A stretch of 22,060 nt of DNA, taken from an uncultured Clostridiaceae bacterium (GTDB lineage Bacteria > Bacillota > Clostridia > TANB77 > CAG-508). Position numbers and translations under genes: made by a program. This document shows, piece after piece, positions 1 through 7,317 of the stretch; within the stretch, counting starts at the first letter, position 1; every line of letters begins with the position of its first letter. The notes beneath the pieces are model-generated. The model did not search any database and was not told where the DNA came from. It saw only the letters and a list, made by a program, of their open reading frames with translations. The stretch is from assembly GCA_958402495.1 (NCBI GenBank), contig CATXTS010000018.1, positions 1-22,060 of the forward strand, read 5' to 3'.

Positions 1-186
1 TTTTGCTTCATCAAGCATCTCTTGCATAGCAGAAAACATTTCATCTATATCTTGCTTTGTAAAGTCATAACTATTACTTCTTGCCATTGGCTCTAAAATT
101 TGAATATCATGTAATACATTGTTGACTCTCTTTCCTGCATACTCCATAAATTTGTTTCTTTTTTCTTCATTTACTTCTCTTCCCAT
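1..186 (-). CDS. hypothetical protein, N-terminal part (cut by window edge)
   Basis: An open frame of 62 codons starts at ATG 186-184 and runs off the left edge without a stop. A strong Shine-Dalgarno AGGAGAG lies at about 194-200, which supports the start. The visible protein begins MGREVNEEKRNKF. It is charged and probably helical, with no signal peptide or membrane segment. I do not recognise the family. It lies 112 bp downstream of the flavoprotein gene on the same strand and could be cotranscribed with it. The C-terminus is missing, so no function is proposed. Confidence 0.6.
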   Translation of the reverse strand, partial: MGREVNEEKRNKFMEYAGKRVNNVLHDIQILEPMARSNSYDFTKQDIDEMFSAMQEMLDEAK

Positions 187-298
187 TTTGTTTCTCTCCT
201 TATTTCTTATTGTATTTCTTTTCTTCTTATAAAATATCACAACTTCCAACAAATTTCAAATGCTTTTTCTAATTTTCTCGATATTTTTTAATAAATTG

Positions 299-1213
299 TT
301 AAGAATCCTTTAAATGGTCAATATACGTAATTGCCGATATAGCTGCTATGGTCCCGTCACTAACGGCTGTTGTTAATTGTCTTACTGGTTTACTCACACA
401 GTCCCCTGCTGCAAAGACACCTTCTATATTGGTACTCCTATTCGCATTCGCCTCAATATATTCTTTTTCATTGGTATGCAACATAGAAACGACCACTTTC
501 GTTTCTGGTATTTGCCCGATTGCTAAAAATACGCCATCTACCTTGATGATTTCTTTTTTTCCTGCTTTTTCTACTTCGACACCTTCTATTTTCTCTTCTC
601 CAATCCAACTAGTAATAGATATACCATATATAACCTCTACATTCTTTTTTTCCTGTATACGTTTTATTAAAATAGGTTCTGCTGTTAGGTAATCTAACAT
701 CTGTAAAACATATACTTTCTGACAAATATTAGCAAGTTCCAGTGCATTAGTTAAAGCGGTATTTCCACCACCTATTACAGCAACCGTTTTTCCTTTATAG
801 AAAAAGCCATCACAAGTAGCACAAAAAGAGATTCCCTTTCCTAAAAAATTCTTTTCCTTTTCTAACCCCAACATCTTATATCTTGTTCCTGTTGCAACAA
901 TTACCGTTTTTCCTCTATAGCTACCTGTTTTAGTTATTACTACTTTCTCCTTACCATCTTCTTCTATTCTTAAAGCCTCTTCCATACGAATTTCTCCACC
1001 TAATTTCGTTACCTGTTCCTGTAATTGTTCTGATAAGTCTATCCCTCTTATCTCTTGTATTCCCGGATAATTTTCAATGAGTGGAGAAGAAGTTATCTTT
1101 CCACCAATGACTTCTTTTTCCATAATGAGCACGGTTTTATTTGCTCTTAATGCATAAATTGCAGCCGTCATTCCAGCAGGTCCACCACCTATAATTAAGA
1201 CATCATATTTCAT
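299..1213 (-). CDS. thioredoxin reductase-like FAD-dependent oxidoreductase
   Basis: A 304-residue protein, the usual length for low-molecular-weight thioredoxin reductases. It shows the N-terminal FAD motif GGGPAG (residues 9-14), the redox-active disulfide CATC (Cys131, Cys134) followed by DG, a second dinucleotide loop GGGNTA (148-153) and the C-terminal FAD motif AAGDC. Proteins with this layout pass electrons through FAD and the Cys pair to thioredoxin or a similar partner in the cytoplasm. The HRRxxxR segment that normally binds the NADPH 2'-phosphate reads QMLDYLT (171-177), so NADPH use is doubtful. NADH or a ferredoxin-type donor, as in the clostridial flavin thioredoxin reductases, is an alternative. 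No thioredoxin gene is adjacent. The start ATG is preceded by AAGAAGGA. The symbol trxB is withheld because the electron donor is uncertain. Confidence 0.9.
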   Translation of the reverse strand: MKYDVLIIGGGPAGMTAAIYALRANKTVLIMEKEVIGGKITSSPLIENYPGIQEIRGIDLSEQLQEQVTKLGGEIRMEEALRIEEDGKEKVVITKTGSYRGKTVIVATGTRYKMLGLEKEKNFLGKGISFCATCDGFFYKGKTVAVIGGGNTALTNALELANICQKVYVLQMLDYLTAEPILIKRIQEKKNVEVIYGISITSWIGEEKIEGVEVEKAGKKEIIKVDGVFLAIGQIPETKVVVSMLHTNEKEYIEANANRSTNIEGVFAAGDCVSKPVRQLTTAVSDGTIAAISAITYIDHLKDS

Positions 1214-1408
1214 ACAATCCTTCTTCTTTCCTATTTTTTATTTCCTTTTCTATTCTAAATGATATCTATTTTATGCACTTTTCTAAAATTTTATACAATT
1301 TATGTATATTCCTTTGATTTCTGTTTGCATTAATTATTTTGATGTTAGAAAAAATACACATAGTTACTGTCTTTCTTCCTTTTCTAATTTTACTATGGCA
1401 CATCTATC

Positions 1409-1439
1409 AAAAGAAGAATAGATTTTCTCTATTCTTCTT
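1409..1439 (-). terminator. intrinsic terminator-like hairpin after the ABC-2 permease
   Basis: A perfect 11-bp inverted repeat (1411-1421 with 1429-1439, arm AAGAAGAATAG) has a 7-nt loop. Read on the minus strand it starts 12 bp after the permease stop and ends in TTCTTTTG. The stem is AT-rich and the T-run short, so it may be inefficient. It would separate the ABC operon from the flavoprotein gene. Confidence 0.5.
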
Positions 1440-1450
1440 CCTTATTGTTT

Positions 1451-2599
1451 CTATCCAATTTTCCTCTTTTTCTTAGAAAATATATTATTTAAAATAACAA
1501 ATCCTATTATAAATACCACCAAAATTCCCATATTGATAAATATTGGTTTTAAGGATTCCAAATGAAAGCTATCTATCGTTTTAAGAAGTTCATTCGTATA
1601 AATATAATAATAAGATGGTAGGATGTGTGCAATTTTCAAAACAAACTCTGGAAGCCATTCCATTGGTACAAATGCACCACATAAGAAGCAACTACCTAAT
1701 GCAACCACATTAACAATACCATTAATCGCATTTTTATTATTTAATAGATTTCCAATTAATAAGGCAATGGTTAGTGCACACATGGTAAATATAAAAGAAT
1801 TCACTATATAAATAACACCATACATAGTAAACATGACATTTCCTACTAACCAAAAGCTAAGTAATACATAACATACCCATAAAACAATTGCAAATAAGCC
1901 ATTGGATAACAATAACTGCCTATTATAAGTTTTATAGTTCATACTACTAATGATGGTTCTTTTTCGTATCTTTTCTTCTTTAAAACTAGATAAAATTAGA
2001 CAAATTACATATACACAACCCGCTAAAATACTGTAATTAGCAAAATTATAGTAAAAACTAGCTTTACTTAATTGATTGGTATCTACAGAAGAAGTCATTT
2101 CTATCGTTGTTTGTTTTGACAAAGTTTCTTCTATTTTGCTAACTAATACTTGCTCGCTCTGCGCTTCGGTTCTATAAATAGAAGCAACTTTCATATATCT
2201 ATTTAACAACATCTCTGCATAAGAAGCTTGATAATCCCCTATACTTTTAATCTCTATATTTGGTTCTTTACCCTGTAGAAAATCTTCTCCATAGTTTTCT
2301 GGTATATATAGCACATAATGTATCTCTCTATAAAATAAAGCATCGTCAATTTCTTCTTCCTCTAAGTTTCCTTCTACTATATGACTATTCTTCTCCATAT
2401 ACTCTATTAAACTATTTGTAAGAACATTTTCTTCATCCTTATTAACAATCAAAATATCTGGTTTTGTAGCTGTAAAGTTGGTAGAGCTTTCACTCGTTTG
2501 CATATTAAAACCTGCAAAAAAGATGAGCATCAACGTGTATAGTAAAATTACAAATTTACATTTATTTAGTACACGTAAAAAAGTTTTAAATACTGTCAT
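1451..2599 (-). CDS. ABC-2 type transporter permease (second permease of the unit)
   Basis: A 382-residue membrane protein. One membrane helix near residues 15-32 is followed by an extracytoplasmic domain of about 150 residues, then five or six hydrophobic helices between about 185 and 375. This is the ABC2_membrane_3 layout. The C-terminus is basic. Its ATG is preceded by GGAGG at a 7-nt spacing and overlaps the end of the upstream permease gene by 14 bp, so translation is probably coupled. With the neighbouring permease and ATPase it should form one ABC-2 exporter. The substrate is unknown; a TetR gene at the head of the unit suggests a drug, lipid or peptide that induces it. Confidence 0.85.
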   Translation of the reverse strand: MTVFKTFLRVLNKCKFVILLYTLMLIFFAGFNMQTSESSTNFTATKPDILIVNKDEENVLTNSLIEYMEKNSHIVEGNLEEEEIDDALFYREIHYVLYIPENYGEDFLQGKEPNIEIKSIGDYQASYAEMLLNRYMKVASIYRTEAQSEQVLVSKIEETLSKQTTIEMTSSVDTNQLSKASFYYNFANYSILAGCVYVICLILSSFKEEKIRKRTIISSMNYKTYNRQLLLSNGLFAIVLWVCYVLLSFWLVGNVMFTMYGVIYIVNSFIFTMCALTIALLIGNLLNNKNAINGIVNVVALGSCFLCGAFVPMEWLPEFVLKIAHILPSYYYIYTNELLKTIDSFHLESLKPIFINMGILVVFIIGFVILNNIFSKKKRKIG

Positions 2600-3767
2600 A
2601 TTTCTGCCTCCTTAAGCTATAGATAGATATGCCTAATAAAATAGCTGTAAATAGTAATAGACCAATTACATTTGTCCAATAACGCTGTAAAGAATCATAG
2701 TAATACAAGGTATAAAATCCATCTGTAATCATACTAGCTGGGTTAATTTGGTTTAGTATCGGTATATTTTTATCAATGATATATTTCATAGTAATTCCCA
2801 TCATACCAGATAAAAAAGAACCTAACATACTAACCGAAATAATAATACCTGTTTTTACATTCTCATTTGTCTTGAGACTAGAAGATACGACGATACCTAT
2901 CGATAACCCTGCTAGACAGCCACACAAAGCTAATAAAATCACCAGTCCTAAATGACTACCATAGTCTACCTTTAAGACCAATAGCGTGTAGGCAAATAAC
3001 AAGGCTATTCCTAATACTTGGGTTATATAACTAGCTATAGCACTAGATATCACCAGCTTTCCTTTACTAACAGGACTTACAGCTACTCTTTTTCCATTAT
3101 GGCTCATATTTGCTAAATTTTGATTAATAGCTGCCATTCCTAAAGTACCACCATACAAACAAGTCATTGCTATTAATGTATAAAACTCTATCATAGTATA
3201 ACTTAAATGTTCTCTACTAACATCTTTTAAACTACCAGTTTCTCCTTGTACCTTTTCTAATATGTTTTGGTATAAAGCTTCATAATCTATTCTTTGTTCC
3301 CCATTTGCCAATTGCTTTGTTATCTGTTTGGTTGCTAAGTCTTCTACCATCTGCTGTGTTTGAATAATTTCTTCCGCTGTATATTTTAAAATAGTTGCAT
3401 TGATTCCATTATCTTTTATTATCACTTTTGTTTCTTCTGGTGTCATTTCTAAATAACCACTAATTTTGTTATCTTCTAATAATGCTTTGGCTTCTTTGCT
3501 ACTTACATAACAAGTCTCAAATAATCTATCTGCTTGCTTTTCATCACTTAGCTGTGCAAAGGCCTGTTTAAATATTTCACTATTTTCAAAAGTATCATTT
3601 TCTACAATTGCAATGGGTATTACCTCTAACTTTTCACTATTTTCTATATTAGAAAATGCCATATGAAAAAAAGTACCTAAAATAATAGGAAAAGCAAAAG
3701 TCCAAAATATTAGCATTTTATTTCTAAAAAGTACTTTCAAGGCATATTTTAAATTATGAATCCACAT
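2586..3767 (-). CDS. ABC-2 type transporter permease (first permease of the unit)
   Basis: A 393-residue protein with the same architecture as the next gene: one N-terminal helix (about 18-35), a large polar extracytoplasmic region to about residue 190, and a C-terminal block of six hydrophobic segments. The short motif YGGTLGMAAI near residues 205-214 begins the first helix of that block. It starts three bases after the ATPase stop codon and overlaps the following permease gene. Two non-identical permeases with one ATPase imply a heteromeric membrane core. The cargo cannot be told from the sequence. Confidence 0.85.
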   Translation of the reverse strand: MWIHNLKYALKVLFRNKMLIFWTFAFPIILGTFFHMAFSNIENSEKLEVIPIAIVENDTFENSEIFKQAFAQLSDEKQADRLFETCYVSSKEAKALLEDNKISGYLEMTPEETKVIIKDNGINATILKYTAEEIIQTQQMVEDLATKQITKQLANGEQRIDYEALYQNILEKVQGETGSLKDVSREHLSYTMIEFYTLIAMTCLYGGTLGMAAINQNLANMSHNGKRVAVSPVSKGKLVISSAIASYITQVLGIALLFAYTLLVLKVDYGSHLGLVILLALCGCLAGLSIGIVVSSSLKTNENVKTGIIISVSMLGSFLSGMMGITMKYIIDKNIPILNQINPASMITDGFYTLYYYDSLQRYWTNVIGLLLFTAILLGISIYSLRRQKYDSI

Positions 3768-3770
3768 ATA

Positions 3771-4709
3771 TTAGTCCCTTAATTCCTTTCCGGTTAATTC
3801 TAAGAACACATCATTTAAAGTTGGTCTTTCTGAATAAATCTTGTTATAGGCTATATTTTCTTTTTTTAGGTATTCTATAAAAGAAACCAAATTATTTTTT
3901 CCCTTTTGGTATGTAATCATGAGAATGCTTCCATCATAAGTTACTTCATGAACATTTTCTAAATGTTTTATTGCCTCTAATTGTTTATCTTCTAATTGAT
4001 GAACCTCTACAGTTACCTTTTCTTCCATTTTTGCTAATTCTTTCAATTCATCACAAGTACCACTGGCTATCATTTTTCCTTTATCTAAAATGATAACTCT
4101 ATCACAAAGAATTTCTACTTCTTCCATATAATGCGTGGTATAGACAATGGTCGCGCCTTCTTGCCTTAGTTTTTTTATGCCATCTAATATATGGTTTCTA
4201 CTTTGAGGGTCAACAGCAACAGTTGGCTCATCTAAAAAGATTAACTTTGGTTTATGCGCTATTCCACAAGCTATGTTTAATCTTCTTAAAAGTCCACCAG
4301 ATAATTGTTTAGGATAAAATTTTCTAAATTCTTCTAATCCCACTAAAGCAATAGCCTCATCAATATACTGCTTTATAGTTTGTTTGTCTTTTATGTACAA
4401 ACCACAAAAATAGTCCATATTTTCATAAACCGTTAGTTCTTCAAAAACAGCTACTTCTTGGAACACAACCCCTAATTGTTTTTTGATATCATAACTATCT
4501 GGTTTCATTTCTTTACCAAATATCTGAATACTCCCCTGATTAAAATTGAGCAAAGATAACATACAGTTAATGGTTGTAGATTTTCCACTTCCATTAGGAC
4601 CTAATAATCCCAAGATTTCTCCTTCCTGTACTTCTAATGACAAATTATCCACTGCTTTTAATTGTTTGTAAGTCTTTGTTAGATTCTGGATTTCCACCAC
4701 ATTTTTCAT
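3771..4709 (-). CDS. ABC transporter ATP-binding protein (CcmA-type, ABC-2 exporter)
   Basis: A 312-residue ATPase. It has Walker A GPNGSGKST (37-45), a Q-loop glutamine at 84, signature LSGG (136-139), Walker B LIFLDEP (156-162) and switch His193 in TTHYMEE. All catalytic elements are intact. The D-loop reads VAVDPQSR, near the common GVDPQSR. A C-terminal domain of about 90 residues follows the nucleotide-binding domain, as in drug and bacteriocin-type exporters. The gene overlaps the TetR gene by four bases (ATGA), a translational coupling arrangement, and two permease genes follow directly. It should power that exporter on the cytoplasmic side. Confidence 0.92.
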   Translation of the reverse strand: MKNVVEIQNLTKTYKQLKAVDNLSLEVQEGEILGLLGPNGSGKSTTINCMLSLLNFNQGSIQIFGKEMKPDSYDIKKQLGVVFQEVAVFEELTVYENMDYFCGLYIKDKQTIKQYIDEAIALVGLEEFRKFYPKQLSGGLLRRLNIACGIAHKPKLIFLDEPTVAVDPQSRNHILDGIKKLRQEGATIVYTTHYMEEVEILCDRVIILDKGKMIASGTCDELKELAKMEEKVTVEVHQLEDKQLEAIKHLENVHEVTYDGSILMITYQKGKNNLVSFIEYLKKENIAYNKIYSERPTLNDVFLELTGKELRD

Positions 4710-5287
4710 GCCTTTTTCTCTCCTTTTTCTTTTTTATAACCAATAACCATTTGTCTAACGGTATCTTCTAAAAGTTTATCGATTTCCTCTTCTGTAAAAT
4801 CTACCGTTTTGGTAGCTACCAAAGTGGCCAATCCATGAGTAAATATGCCTACTTTTACATGAAAGAGTTTTTGTTCTTCATAGGAAAGACCAAATGTTTT
4901 TTGTCCACTTTCTATAACGGCTTTTCCTATAGTATCTTCTCCAATAAACTTATCTGATTTGTTATTGGTCTGTTGCATAAATAGAATTTTAAAAAATTCT
5001 GGGTAAATTTTTGCAAATTGTATATAGGCTATTCCCATTGCTTTATACGGTTTATCGGTTGTCTGCATTTTAGAAAGTGTAAATTCTTTATAGGTCTCAT
5101 AAATCTTTTCATACACCATGGATTTTAACTCTTCCATATCCCTAAAGTTGTGAAATATAGGTTGTACAGAACAATTTAATTCTTTAGCTATCCTTCTAGC
5201 ATTTACACTTTTTATTCCTTCTGCTTTTACAATTTGATAAGTAATCTCTAGGATATCTTCTCTTTGAAATTTTCTACTAGGTGGCAT
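4706..5287 (-). CDS. TetR/AcrR family transcriptional regulator
   Basis: A 193-residue protein with an N-terminal TetR-type helix-turn-helix (about residues 8-55; recognition region NCSVQPIFHNFRD) and a helical ligand-binding domain. It is the first gene of a four-gene unit with an ABC ATPase and two permeases, so it most likely represses its own operon and is released by the exporter's substrate. Palindromes over its promoter (5314-5338) are the likely operator. An AAGGAAGTGAG Shine-Dalgarno region precedes the ATG. The ligand is not predictable. Confidence 0.9.
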   Translation of the reverse strand: MPPSRKFQREDILEITYQIVKAEGIKSVNARRIAKELNCSVQPIFHNFRDMEELKSMVYEKIYETYKEFTLSKMQTTDKPYKAMGIAYIQFAKIYPEFFKILFMQQTNNKSDKFIGEDTIGKAVIESGQKTFGLSYEEQKLFHVKVGIFTHGLATLVATKTVDFTEEEIDKLLEDTVRQMVIGYKKEKGEKKA

Positions 5288-5313
5288 TTTCTCACTTCCT
5301 TTTTGTAACGTTT

Positions 5314-5358
5314 GTTATATAACTAATGTTATTATAACAGATTTTTTCTTTTTGTAAA
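5314..5358 (-). promoter_or_regulatory. promoter with overlapping palindromic operator of the TetR-ABC operon
   Basis: On the minus strand -35 TTTACA (5353-5358) and -10 TATAAT (5331-5336) are separated by 16 bp. The -10 box lies inside the palindrome GTTATAATAAC (5328-5338). A second perfect palindrome GTTATATAAC (5314-5323) lies just downstream, at the expected start of transcription. Two such sites about 14-15 bp apart fit binding of a TetR dimer or pair of dimers that blocks RNA polymerase. Confidence 0.7.
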
Positions 5359-5396
5359 TAGATTTTATGTCTTTTCGTGATTTCCTATTAAGAAAT

Positions 5397-5441
5397 AAGA
5401 AAAACCCCTTATTATTAAACTTGTTGTCTAATAATAAAGGG
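5397..5441 (-). terminator. intrinsic terminator after the heterodimeric ABC exporter
   Basis: Arms at 5405-5417 and 5429-5441 (minus-strand left arm CCCTTTATTATTA) pair with one mismatch around an 11-nt loop. On the minus strand the hairpin is followed by GGGGTTTTTCTT. It lies about 40 bp after the stop of the 612-residue ABC gene. T-rich sequence also follows on the plus strand, so it may work in both directions. Confidence 0.75.
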
Positions 5442-5478
5442 CTCTTTTTATTTTTATTATACTATAATTTATTTTCTT

Positions 5479-7317
5479 TTATTCTACTTCATCAATACAA
5501 TCTTCAAATTGACTATTATATAGATTTGCATAGAAACCATTTTTAGCTAATAACTCTTCATGAGTTCCCTGTTCTACAATATCTCCATGGTCCATTACTA
5601 AAATTAAATCTGCATTTTTAATTGTAGATAATCTATGGGCAATAATGAAACTTGTTCTTCCCTTCATTAAGTTATCCATAGCAGATTGAATTTGGATTTC
5701 TGTTCTAGTATCAATCGAACTGGTTGCCTCGTCTAAAATTAAAATCTTAGGATCTGCTAAAATTACCCTAGCAATGGTTAATAATTGCTTTTGTCCAGCT
5801 GAAACATTACTAGATTCTTCATTTAGCACCATATCATAAGCATTTGGCAATGTTTTAATAAAATGATGTACATGGGCTGCTTTTGCTGCTTCTATCACTT
5901 CTGCATCACTTGCTTCTGGCTTACTATAACGGATATTCTCTTTAATAGTTCCACCGAATAACCACGTATCTTGTAAAACCATACCAAACATTTTACGAAG
6001 GTCCCCTCTGTTAAAATCTTTAACATTCACTCCATCTACTAAAATAGCACCACTGTTAACATCATAGAAACGCATTAACAATTTTACCATTGTTGTTTTT
6101 CCAGCACCAGTTGGTCCAACAATAGCAATCTTTTGGCCATCTTTAATCTGTGCATTAAAATCATTAATGATGGTTTTATCCTCATCATAACCAAAATGAA
6201 CATGGTCAAAAGTTACATTTCCCTTTAATCCTTGTGTAGACTTTGCATTTGCAATATCTTGCACTTCTTCTGGTTCTTCTAAGAAAGCAAATACCCTCTC
6301 AGCAGCGGCTACCATAGATTGTAACATACTAGAAATTTGTGCAATTTGTGCAATTGGTTGCGTAAATTGTTTATTATATTGGATAAAAGACTGGATATTA
6401 CCTACCGTAATTTTACCTTGAATGGCAAAATAACCACCTATAATCGCTACTGCTACATACCCTACATTTCCAATAAAATTCATTAAAGGATGCATCAAGC
6501 CAGATAGGAACTGAGATTTCCATCCAGAACGATATAATTCTTCATTCTCTTTTCTAAAAGCCTTTATTGCTTTTTCTTCTCCATTAAAAGCTTTTACAAT
6601 ATCATGGCCACCATAAATTTCTTCTACTTGACCATTGACATGCCCTAAATATTCTTGCTGTCTTTGGAAGTATTTTTGTGACTTTTTAACAATCAATCTA
6701 ACAATCAAAGAAGCCACAGGTAAAATGACTAATGACACCAATGTCATTTCCCAACTAATGGTAAACATCATAATTAAAATACCAATAATTGTACAAATAG
6801 AAGTAATAATTTGTGTTATACTTTGGTTTAAGTTTTGGGAAAGTGTATCAATATCATTGGTAATAATGGATAACACTTCTCCATGTGTTCTTTTATCAAA
6901 ATAACGCATTGGTAAACGATTAATCTTCGTAATTAAATCGCTACGTAAACGAAAGGTTAATTTTTGTGCTACTCCCGTCATAACAAATCCTTGTATGAAG
7001 GAAAATAAAGCACTTAGTAAATACAAACCTAATAATGTTAATAAAATAGTTCCAATTGCACCAAAGTCAATTCCTGCACCACCAGACAATTTGCTAATTA
7101 AACCATTAAAAATCTCTGTGGTAGCATTACCTAATATCTTTGGTCCTACAATGGTAAATATGGTTCCACCAATTGCAAAAATAATAACAATGAGTAAAGC
7201 AATTTTATATTTTGATAAATAATTCTTTAATAATTTCTTTGTGGTTCCCTTAAAATCACTTGGTTTTTCTACATTAGCACCAGGTCTACGACCTGGTCCT
7301 CCCATTGGTCCTGGCAT
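5479..7317 (-). CDS. ABC exporter half-transporter, catalytic-site subunit
   Basis: A 612-residue fusion of six membrane helices (about 38-320) and a nucleotide-binding domain (about 365-600). It shows Walker A GPTGAGKTT (401-409), Q-loop Gln449, signature VSAGQ (505-509), Walker B ILILDE with catalytic Glu530, and switch His561. The N-terminus is a Gly/Pro-rich cytoplasmic tail (MPGPMGGPGRRPG). It starts directly at the stop of the partner gene (TAG then ATG), with an AAGGAGGG Shine-Dalgarno inside that gene. The partner has a degenerate catalytic site, so the two should form an asymmetric heterodimer of the BmrCD/LmrCD/TM287-288 type. Multidrug or peptide export is inferred from the family and the adjacent TetR gene. 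Confidence 0.92.
   Translation of the reverse strand: MPGPMGGPGRRPGANVEKPSDFKGTTKKLLKNYLSKYKIALLIVIIFAIGGTIFTIVGPKILGNATTEIFNGLISKLSGGAGIDFGAIGTILLTLLGLYLLSALFSFIQGFVMTGVAQKLTFRLRSDLITKINRLPMRYFDKRTHGEVLSIITNDIDTLSQNLNQSITQIITSICTIIGILIMMFTISWEMTLVSLVILPVASLIVRLIVKKSQKYFQRQQEYLGHVNGQVEEIYGGHDIVKAFNGEEKAIKAFRKENEELYRSGWKSQFLSGLMHPLMNFIGNVGYVAVAIIGGYFAIQGKITVGNIQSFIQYNKQFTQPIAQIAQISSMLQSMVAAAERVFAFLEEPEEVQDIANAKSTQGLKGNVTFDHVHFGYDEDKTIINDFNAQIKDGQKIAIVGPTGAGKTTMVKLLMRFYDVNSGAILVDGVNVKDFNRGDLRKMFGMVLQDTWLFGGTIKENIRYSKPEASDAEVIEAAKAAHVHHFIKTLPNAYDMVLNEESSNVSAGQKQLLTIARVILADPKILILDEATSSIDTRTEIQIQSAMDNLMKGRTSFIIAHRLSTIKNADLILVMDHGDIVEQGTHEELLAKNGFYANLYNSQFEDCIDEVE

Noticed and set aside
348..692. 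114-codon plus-strand open frame
   Set aside because: It is antisense to the thioredoxin reductase-like gene, whose motifs are all intact; there is no Shine-Dalgarno and no homology is recognisable.
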